DNA from: Rosellinia necatrix | Lineage: Eukaryota > Ascomycota > Sordariomycetes > Xylariales > Xylariaceae | Length of the DNA: 64,000 nt | Assembly: GCA_021209875.1 (NCBI GenBank) | Contig: JAGYVD010000003.1 | Coordinates: 2,542,001 to 2,606,000, forward strand | Reading direction: 5' to 3' | Shown: piece by piece, positions 56,194 through 64,000 of the stretch | How the letters are laid out: every line of letters begins with the position of its first letter | Numbering within the stretch: the stretch's first letter is position 1 | Notes under the pieces: generated by a model | Database searches by the model: none | The model's input: only the letters and a program-made list of their open reading frames with translations | Told to the model about the DNA's origin: nothing | Translations under genes and position numbers: made by a program

Positions 56194-56559
56194 ATTGGAG
56201 GGGGCGGACGGACGGACGGACGGACAGATAGGACGGTGGGTGGGTGGGTGGATAGTGTTATATGCATAAAAATGGGGTGGGTGCGGAAGGAGGCTGCGGC
56301 GCTTCGGGGGATGGGAGGGGTTTGTTCGTCGGTTGGTTGGAGTGGTGTAACTATTAATGAATGCCCTCGTTGAGTCCATTACATACTTTTTTTTGTCTTT
56401 GGTACCTAGGGGCGAGGCGTCGGGGAAAACGGTTAGGGATACGCTAGACGCTTGGGGGGTCATATACCCTGGCATTATCATAATAGACATTATTCTCGTT
56501 TGAGGATATATACAATCATGGCAAGGTATTTAATAATGACCCAGAAGACTATCTACCAC
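56194..56559. other. convergent 3' regions of the WSC gene and rev1
   Basis: About 370 bp with GGAC repeats (about 56207-56226) and GGGT repeats (about 56236-56250). I see no gene. Confidence 0.6.
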
Positions 56560-59500
56560 CTACCCCATATCCAGGGGTCCGAGCCCCCTCGACTGGACGG
56601 CCTTTTGGGTCTCTCGCTTGATCTCTGCCACGGCAGTGCGCCAACCTTCCTTCCCGGGGTGGTGCTCTTCCGACTCGTCTTCATCGATGAGGAAGTCCAT
56701 CCATCTAATTAACCTCTGAGCCTTATCCATGTCCCGCTCTTCAACGACGACTTTCGCCAGGTACTCCTCAAACATCTTGATGTCTCGCTGGTGCGGTCCG
56801 GCGCCGCTCGTCTCCCGGTACCATACATTCAACATGGCTCTAATCTCCGTAAAAGTCGTTACCCCGCTGCCCGCAAACGGGATTTTGGGCGGCGGGGCAG
56901 GAAATTGCAACCTCGTCTGGCCGCCGGGCAGGGGATCAAGCCCCTCGCCATCTTGATATCGCTTGGGGTTGGTCTTGAGATCTAGGCCTGAGCGCTGGGC
57001 CTTCTGCCGCCGATGGTCGGCAATGACTTCATTGCGCACATCATCTGGCAGTTCTGCTAGAAACGCCGGATCTAGCTCCTCTACCTCGTCCGGCCCCATA
57101 TCGCCACTTTTCTTGTGCGAGAAGAGGCTGGTCTGGACGATACCGGCATTTGCGTCGGAAACCCGTTCCTTTCCCCGGGGGCCGCGGCGCTTAGTCGGTG
57201 TTGCCATCTTTGATAGTTGAATTAGGCGGTCTTTGCGTGGCGATTGCGGTAGCGGGGGTTGCCTGGGCCGATGATTATATGCGCTCAGGATTTCTGCTTT
57301 CATGTCTTCTGGGAGAGCATTGAAGACCTCCGGGTCGAACTCTGGTGGAACTTCATCAACTGGGGCTGGGCTTTCTGTCCTCGACTTCACTGGGACCTCG
57401 TCTCGTGCTTCGGAGCTGCTTCTGGCTCGACCTTGGGCCATTAACTTGCTTCGAATATCCTGCGGGAGTTCCGCGAGCACGGCGGGGTCGGGATTAGATG
57501 GCAAGATAAATTGTGTCCCCGTGATATTAAGCGTTGTTCGAGCTTTGATATCGTTATTACCTGCCCGAGCTATTGTCAAGGCCGGGTGCGGACCATGGAG
57601 CTTTGGCTTCCGTGGAGTCACCGGCCCATCTACAATCGGGTCTGGCGTAATATTCCGTCCGCGGGGGGAGCCTGGAAGCTGTTCTGGAGCGCTAGCATCG
57701 TGTATAGGATCAACAGTGGGTTTCTTAGCCAATCCAGAGGCCTTAAAGGCTCCAAAATGTAATTTCTTTTGACTTCCATTGGGACCGGCAAGGCCGGTCT
57801 TGATCGGCTCAAGCTTAGTGAGTTGGACGCCCAATCCGCGTAGGTCGCCAGGGCTAAAATTATACGAACGGAGAATTGAGACCGCTTCCTTCCCTAGAGT
57901 CTGATAATCATGGGTTGCCACGCCAAATGAGACGCTTTTGTTGAAGGTGTCGCATTTCCCATGACCTAAATGCTTGGGTGGGTCGAGCGGCGCGTCCAGA
58001 GACCGCCTCATGATCTTCATAGTGAGCTGCTTGCCTTTGACTTGCTCGTTGAGCAACCGCTTTTCCAACTCTTTGCAAAGGTTGAACACGAACTCCTCGG
58101 CCTCTGCCTGGCTTATAAATCGAATACCCCAATTCACTTCAGCCGACACGGATTTTCGAATTGGTTGATCTCCAACCTCGGTTTTATCAATCCCTCGAGC
58201 ATAGTCCCAGAGCTTGCCTCCCATTTTGGGCCCAAGGGTGTTGACCAAGCGCTCTTTAGATGTTTGACGGATATCATTAACGAATTTCACCCCTATTTCT
58301 TCAAGCTTACCGGCTGTGCTATATGCGACACCCGGAAGGTTATCTACTTTGAGCCCTCCAAGGAAGTCTTGTATCTCCTCGGGCCTAATCTGGTGTTGCC
58401 CTGCTGGTTTGGCTTTCCCGAGCGCCACTTTCGCCAATAGGATGTTACCCCCAATACCAACTGAGACAGCGCATCCCGTTTTAGATTTGATCTGATCTCG
58501 AAGCGACAAAGCAATTTCATCAGCCGTTTCTTGTTCTCGCCATATGCTCCCTTCATCTATCCCAGAGCCATCCGACCCGACAGCAGAGAGAATGATCCAA
58601 GTTGCGTCTATCAAGGCCTCATCGATGCTGACGCTTTGAACTACACCGCCAACTTCTAGTATGCATTCGTAAAACAACCTACTTGCGTCTTCGTAAGCAG
58701 GAAAGTCGTATGGTAGAACCTTGAGCTCTGGACAAAGCTCTTTAGCTCGTTTCATCCACATGCCGTTCTTGACCCCAAACTCTCTTGCTGGGTAATTGCA
58801 GCTGGCAATTTCCGACCCCTCTCCTGTGCCGTGTGCAACCACGGCGGGCCTATCGACGAAGTCGGGCGCCGATTTAAGAGACACGGCGCAAAAAAAACTA
58901 TCGAAGTCGACAAGTAGAATATATCGTCGTGTGCCTGGTTTCTTTTTGATTTGTTTACTTTGCTGGCTCTTTTCGGCGGCAAGTCTCTGCATTTTTGACT
59001 TCAGTTCTGCCTTCCAAGTCGACAGATGATGAAGACGACTCTCGGAGTAATATTGTTGTATAAAATCGGGGTTGGCGGTCGACGATTTCTTCGTTCGAGG
59101 ATCTTTAAGCAATAACGCGTTATGCTCTTCGGAAGTTATGACCTTATGCTGCTCTGCTATGGCACCGGGTCTAATCTCATCATTGCTTATCCCATTTTGA
59201 AACTCTAACGAAGTTGACACGGTGGGCGCAGAAGTCGCTTCCCCTATATCGTGTTCATCCACAACACCGAGATATTCCGGAATGTCATCGCCGAGTACTA
59301 GTTGGGTGCTGCTAAAATCTCGTTCTCGTTCGATGGCGAAGGTGGGTTGGTTAATATCTCCCAAGTTCTGTTCGTAGGTTAGAGCATCGGCTTTCGTCCT
59401 GCTGGGCCGGCTAGGTGTGTCATTCAGAGTGCTAGCAAATTCTTTCAATTGAGAGGTATAGTAGCTATTATCCGTCTGCTCCCGGTAAGCGGATAATGGC

Positions 59501-60083
59501 GACTGCTGGGTGCGGGATTGTGTAGAGATGCCGTTTGCGTCGAATTTGAGAGTCTTCTGGCGAGGCGTTTCCTCAATGACGCGATAGTCGGTCCAAGGAA
59601 GCAGTCTTCCGGCACTGATAGAATCAGCCACCCAGGCCGGCTTCACGATTCTATATTTGTTGAAGTCCACCATCTTTTTCGGCGGCATGCTCGAGGCGAT
59701 AATATGCGTGGCCATGGTCTTCGAGTCAAGATATTGCAAGAAGCCAGCGCCATGTTGAACTAGATCACGGTGGAGGCTTCGAGATTTGAGAGATCAGCCA
59801 ACATGATTCTGCCTGCGGGAAATCGGCTAACTCACACGTGAAGCGGCGGTTGTGTGTAGCCGCTTACATGAGCAACAACGCCTTTGAAGATCTGGGGCTT
59901 CCCTGCCGAAGAAGCCCTCAGCTCCGAATCCAGGTTCTGGAGCTTGACCTTCTTGCGGCGAAAGTAATCCGAGAAGCCGCCGAAAGCACTCGGCTCATAC
60001 TCTTCACCGGCTTCGTCTGAAAAGGCGTGATTCTCTATGCGCTTGCGCACGGCATTGGAATTGCTCTCGAGACGGCTGCCCAT
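56560..60083 (-). CDS. rev1: DNA repair polymerase Rev1 (deoxycytidyl transferase)
   Basis: Exons 60083-59836 and 59776-56560 give 1154 residues. Rev1 inserts dCMP opposite lesions and abasic sites and recruits other translesion polymerases. Domains in order: BRCT (about 65-160, IFKGVVAHVSGYTQPPLHV across the intron, then MATHIIASSMPPKK); Y-family catalytic core with LLVDFDSFF (Asp373, Asp375) and SVSIDEALID (Asp468, Glu469), the metal-binding carboxylates; little-finger region; ubiquitin-binding motifs (VLAELPQDIRSKLM, VFNALPEDMKAEIL, FLAELPDDVRNEVI); and the C-terminal partner-binding domain (MLNVWYRETSGAG, IRWMDFLIDED). The 59-nt intron has donor GTGAGT and acceptor AAG. The alternative AGs give stops, and only AAG yields HVLHRDLVQHGAGFLQYLDS, which fits the BRCT pattern. 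All catalytic residues are present. Confidence 0.93.
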
Positions 60084-60784
60084 TTTGAGGCGTTATTGGT
60101 TCACCAGAACCGGAGCGCATCGTTGTCCATGCGAATTATGTGAGGTGCCTGTGGCTGGGTACACGGATCATCATTGCATTGCCGGTCCAAGACGGTTCCA
60201 TCACACCAGCCAGCACATCATCGTCTGGCGTTTCCGAGATGTCGGCGCTGGTGGCCGAGTGTTGTTGCTTCTAGTTGCCTCTGGTTGCCTCTAGGTGCCT
60301 CTAGACTCCTGCTGTGCCACCCAAAGCGAGGTATGTAGGCAGCTCTGCGTGACCTCAAGTGGTTGCTGCTTACAAACCTAACCTAGGTAGGTAGGGTACA
60401 GACTGCCCAGGTGGGTAGGTGGAAGTTAAAGAGGTATGTCCTTCGGCATTTACCATTTACATACGTCTTATCGTGCACAGTACAAGTACAGTTGCCTCCA
60501 CCAATCACGGCCCGGTGGCGCCTGGCGCGCAAAGGAATCTCCAATTGATCTCCAATGCGGCCCACTTACACGTCATCCCGTGACCAAGCGCATTCGCCCC
60601 CACTATTTCAGCCACTTTTCTGAGGGAGGTTCAGCCCAGCATTGCATTACGTCCAACAGACGCCTTTGACTCGCCGCCAGCCCGACTATCTTACCTAACC
60701 TACGTCTCTCCCGCGTCATCGTGCGACCGCCGCTCGATTTAATGCCTTGACACCCGCCATTGGCCCGCGGCATCCATCCCCAGC
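60084..60784. promoter_or_regulatory. shared divergent promoter region of rev1 and the RED-like gene
   Basis: About 700 bp separate two divergent start codons. It holds three 10-bp units of the TCTAGTTGCC type (60270-60304), an ACCTAGGTAGG cluster (about 60378-60420) and CCAATCACG/ATTGGC-type CCAAT elements. No gene is seen. The promoter role follows from position only. Confidence 0.5.
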
Positions 60785-62426
60785 ATGAATAACGACCAAT
60801 TCCGCCGCCTTCTCGCCGCGAATGCGACCAAGCCGTCATCTGACAGCAATGGCGCATCCTCAACTCCCTCGCGGGGAGTTGCCCTTGGATCGCGACAGAA
60901 GTCGAACATCCCTATGACGCCGTAAGCTTACACGTGTTGTCTCAGCAGCTCACCTCTGACTAAAAACAAGACGCTCAGTGGCAGGCCGTCATAATCCCGA
61001 TTTCGCGCGACAGCTGGCGGAACGAAACCAGCCCGAGCAGAAGGAAAAGAAATTCCGGTCATTCGCGCCCAAGGGGTCCAAGTTGGCCGAAGGTTACGTC
61101 GATCGCACACAAGCTAGGCAGATACAGGAAGGCGACGACGAACGAGCTACTAGGCTGAAGGCTCTCGAGGAGGCCCTCGAAAAAGAGGAGATTGACCAGC
61201 AGACTTTCGATAGCCTCAAGAGCCAGATTGCAGGCGGGGATTTAGCAAGTACCCACCTGATCAAGGGCCTAGACTACAAGTTACTCGAGCGAATACGGAG
61301 AGGCGAAGACGTCTATGGGGATGGCGACAAGCCTAGTGACGAACCGGAAATACCAGACGTCGATGACGAGCTCGACCGTTTACAAGAAGAGGAGGTCGCA
61401 GTAGTGACGAAGGAAAAGACAACCAAGAAGGGTCATCTATCAACAGCCCCCGCGAATTCTTCGAGAAAACGAACGCGAGATCAGATTCTAGCCGACATGA
61501 AGGCTGCGAGGGACGCGGCAAAAGCTAAGGCAGGGCCTACTTTGGGAAATAAATTTAGGAAAATCGGTGTGAAATCACCTGGCACACGGATAGAGCGAGA
61601 CAGCCAAGGCCGAGAAGTAATGATTATAGTCGATGAGGATGGCAACGAAAAGCGCAAAGTACGTAAGACAGCACCAGGCCAGCCTAGCCAAGAAGCAAGG
61701 GACTTAATGATGCCCGACCCGAAGGCGAAACCACTCGGAATGGAGGTCCCGGACATATACAAGTCGAGGCTGGAGGCGCCGGAGGAAACTGATGTTAATA
61801 TTTTTGATGATGTGGATGATGATTACGACCCGCTCGCAGGATTGGGTGCCGATTCAGATGAGGATGAAGACGAAGACGATGACGACGACGACGACGACGA
61901 CGACAGTTCGGCAGCAAAGACGAAGACTACTGATTCAGGGGGTGAAGCTAAGGGCACGATGCTACCACCCCAACGGCCTATCGGCCCTTCAGCGCCACGG
62001 AACTACTTCAAAGATTCCAAGACTAGCCTAATCTCCTCCGAGGCCTTGAAAGTACCGTCCATGTCGGACCCGGCAATCCAGGCGGCCTTCAAGAAAGCAG
62101 CCTCTCTGCACGCCATTGCTAAAGTTAGGGAAGATGACGACGACGAAGCAAGAGAAAGGACGGAACGACGCCGCAAAATGTTGGAGAATAAAGACCGTGA
62201 TGCCGAGGATATGGACATGGGCTTTGGCACAAGCCGATTCGAGGATGACGCAGATCTTGATGAACAGAGAGGCAAACTGTCAGAGTGGGGTCAGAAGGAC
62301 GAAGATGAGGATCATGGTAAAGGCAGTGGCTCGAAGCGCAAAAGAGGCCCTAAGAAGCGAAAGGGGGACGTTAATAATGCAGCTGACGTCTTGCGCGAGA
62401 TGGAACGACAGCGTAGTGCCAAGTAG
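60785..62426 (+). CDS. RED/IK-like spliceosomal protein
   Basis: Exons 60785-60921 and 60971-62426 give 530 residues. RED (IK) proteins are components of the spliceosomal B complex, partnering Smu1 in animals. The RED N-terminal region is recognisable: MNNDQFRRLLAANATKP, then NPDFARQLAERNQPEQKEKK, FRSFAPKGSKLAEGYVDRTQ, ARQIQEGDDERATRLKALEE and HLIKGLDYKLLERIRRGEDV. Later come nuclear-localisation-like Lys/Arg clusters, a long acidic tract (DEDEDEDDDDDDDDDDS), YFKDSKTSLIS and a basic tail (GSKRKRGPKKRKGD). The 49-nt intron has donor GTAAGC, branch CTGAC and an AAG acceptor; the alternative CAG at 60975-60977 leads to a stop. The animal RED repeats are not obvious. Family is fairly sure, but the exact role in this fungus is inferred. 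Confidence 0.85.
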
Positions 62427-63472
62427 GTAGTCAGCATTGCACAACTTCAACTGCGGCAGCCCGTATGATTCGATGTAGCTTTCTAAGGTGTAGCTTTCTA
62501 AGGTGTGCCAACCATGAATCTCAGCAAATTTCTACTCGGCTTAGCGACGGCCAAGAAGTGGTCGTGTATGACAAAGGGCTTTGGACTCTCTTCCGCTTAT
62601 ACTTGCATACATCGTTCTACCTCAATACACTACCTAGGTAGGTAGGGAGGTGAAGCAGCTAAGGCTAATTGGTGATGGGTACCGAAGTACCAACTTGCTC
62701 CTTTGGGGACGAGGAGCCAATAGGAGGCAATGTGCGTTAATTAGAGGCCAATGAGAGCGAGAATTGACAAAGGCGCCCCCTGTAATCTGCCCCGAGGCGT
62801 CCCCCGTCCCCCGTCCCCCGTCAATAACAACGTCTGTCTTAAACGACGTGAAGTAGACGGTTTGTATAAGTCTGCTCACACGATGGTTGATGCGCATTGC
62901 AGGTTTTGCGTAGCCTGGTGATACCCCGGATCGTCCGATGAGCTCTCCGCCGGGATCGGACCAGGAGTAGGACTAAAACAGGACAACAAATACAAAATAC
63001 GTAAGTAAGCAGAGAGCAAACAAGGTAACCTAGGTAGTCGTTGCCAGCAACCACACAGCACACAGTCATCAGAGGCCCACATCGCAAAGCATCGGCTCTT
63101 GGTCTAACAGACGTGATCATCTGCCTTCCCTCCCGGCTAGCACACCAGAGTATAGCCACCGCCAGACCAGGCTGTGGCAAGTTTTGCACTCTCGTCTTTT
63201 ATGATCGAATCTGTGTGGTGGCCATCTGATCCGATCCGATCTGATCTGACTGCCTCAAGTGCTTATTATAATTATCCTCTTTTACCCCCCTCCCCATGCT
63301 TGCTCATATCATCCCCGCTTCAATCATAGCCGAATTGGTCCTTGTCCTTTGAGTCGGTGCTGGAAAAGGAAGACTCCGCCCTAGTCTGGTTCTGACATCG
63401 TGCACGCCGATTCAGACTCGAATTGCTATTTCCCCAGGTTATCCCGTATACCTGAACTACAACTACCGACCC
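62427..63472. other. 1.0 kb intergenic region
   Basis: It holds the 3' UTR of the RED-like gene, an ACCTAGGTAGGTAGG motif (62631-62649), a CCCCCGTC repeat (about 62802-62822), GATCC/GATCT repeats (about 63228-63250) and the leader of the nucleoside hydrolase gene. I see no other gene. Confidence 0.55.
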
Positions 63473-64000
63473 ATGTCGGATCCCATTCCTCTCTGGCTGG
63501 ACTGTGATCCGGGCCACGATGTAAGTGTGATGATACCTATGTGCAATCCCAAGTCACGATTCATGAGATTCCCCCAGTGCTGCCCCTTCTCTTAAATTTG
63601 CCTCGTCCCGTCCCATCCCGTCCCGTTCCATCCCGTCCCGTCTCATCTCATCTGACCTCGTCTCACCCTGACATGTTCGGCCTCGCGCTGCTACATGGAC
63701 GATAGAGAGAGAGAGAGAGGGGTGGAGGAAGGGGGATGAGAAACCCCCCCTCTCCCCCTCTCTTCAAGACTTCTCCAATTTTTATATACACTACGGGTAG
63801 CCCACTCATGATGCTCAGTGGTTTTATATCCCGATACAATGTGACGCAAATCGTCCCAACATATTTCGGGCTCATACGTATCTACCCACTCACTCACCTT
63901 ACTCACCTTACCCATCTTACCCACCTTACTCACCTCGCTCACCTCACTCACCTCACTCACCTCACTCACCTTACCGCCTTTCCCACGTTCCCGACTCCCG
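63473..64000 (+). CDS. Inosine-uridine preferring nucleoside hydrolase, 5' end only
   Basis: Only exon 1 (63473-63520) is in the window. It encodes MSDPIPLWLDCDPGHD and is followed by a strong donor, GTAAGT, at 63521. The motif DCDPGHDDA, cut here after its second Asp-bearing residues, binds Ca2+ in the IUNH/Urh1 family, which splits N-glycosidic bonds of ribonucleosides for salvage. The next exon should open with Asp-Ala. No such in-frame continuation with an acceptor appears before 64000, so intron 1 is at least 480 nt and runs off the edge. The ATG context and the exact match to the family N-terminus support the start. Completeness of the gene cannot be judged. Confidence 0.8.
63892..63972. 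repeat. 9-bp tandem array, nine copies, in the hydrolase intron
   Basis: Nine units of ACTCACCTT/ACTCACCTC (variants ACCCATCTT, ACCCACCTT, GCTCACCTC) run without gaps. A CCCGT/CCCAT-type pentamer repeat lies upstream at about 63605-63660. Because nine is a multiple of three, the opposite strand is open through the array, but this is a by-product of the repeat. Confidence 0.85.

Noticed and set aside
55612..56490. 292-codon minus-strand frame over the WSC gene
   Set aside because: It is a by-product of extreme G/C-ending codons. The plus-strand frame has a signal peptide, Cys pattern and WSC domain.

Overview
The window is nuclear DNA of a filamentous ascomycete, most likely a Sordariomycete. 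The genes are eukaryotic, with short introns (51 to about 300 bp, GTRNGT-type donors, CTAAC/CTGAC branch sites just before the acceptor), long pyrimidine-rich leaders, and a gene set that includes NUC-1, PRO1, WSC, SHR3 and MIC26. I cannot name the species. I see no virus, plasmid, CRISPR array, intact transposon, rRNA or convincing tRNA. Gene names rest on motif recognition alone, since no database search was possible.

Layout, left to right: mex67 (mRNA export, +); a 4.9 kb gene-poor stretch; a kelch-like single-pass membrane protein (+); a src1/heh inner nuclear membrane protein (-); a nuc-1/PHO4-type bHLH regulator (-); a 4.2 kb gene-poor stretch; shr3 (+); a cysteine-rich secreted/membrane protein (-); a HAD-type hydrolase with an internal minisatellite (-); pro1, a Zn2Cys6 developmental regulator (-); an 8.4 kb gene-poor interval; a SAM+PH protein (+); a mitoribosomal SOD-fold protein (-); a conserved-looking protein of unknown function (-); the thiamine pyrophosphate carrier tpc1 (+); mic26 (-); oct1 (+); a WSC-domain surface protein (+); the translesion polymerase rev1 (-); a RED/IK-like splicing factor (+); and the first exon of an inosine-uridine nucleoside hydrolase (+), cut by the right edge.

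Most genes are housekeeping and do not form one pathway. Two loose themes are visible: four nuclear genes for mitochondrial proteins lie between 43.6 and 54.3 kb, and two long non-coding intervals lie next to regulators (nuc-1 and pro1). About a third of the window is intergenic. It is rich in short tandem arrays and in a dispersed ACCTAGGT/GTAGGTA-type motif that I did not see inside coding exons.

The most useful observations concern gene structure: introns whose retention or shifted acceptor would place a stop exactly at the splice site (mex67, src1, mic26), a 51-nt in-frame intron in nuc-1, an exon holding only the start codon in the SAM+PH gene, and three AAG acceptors. I did not find a clearly new biological system.
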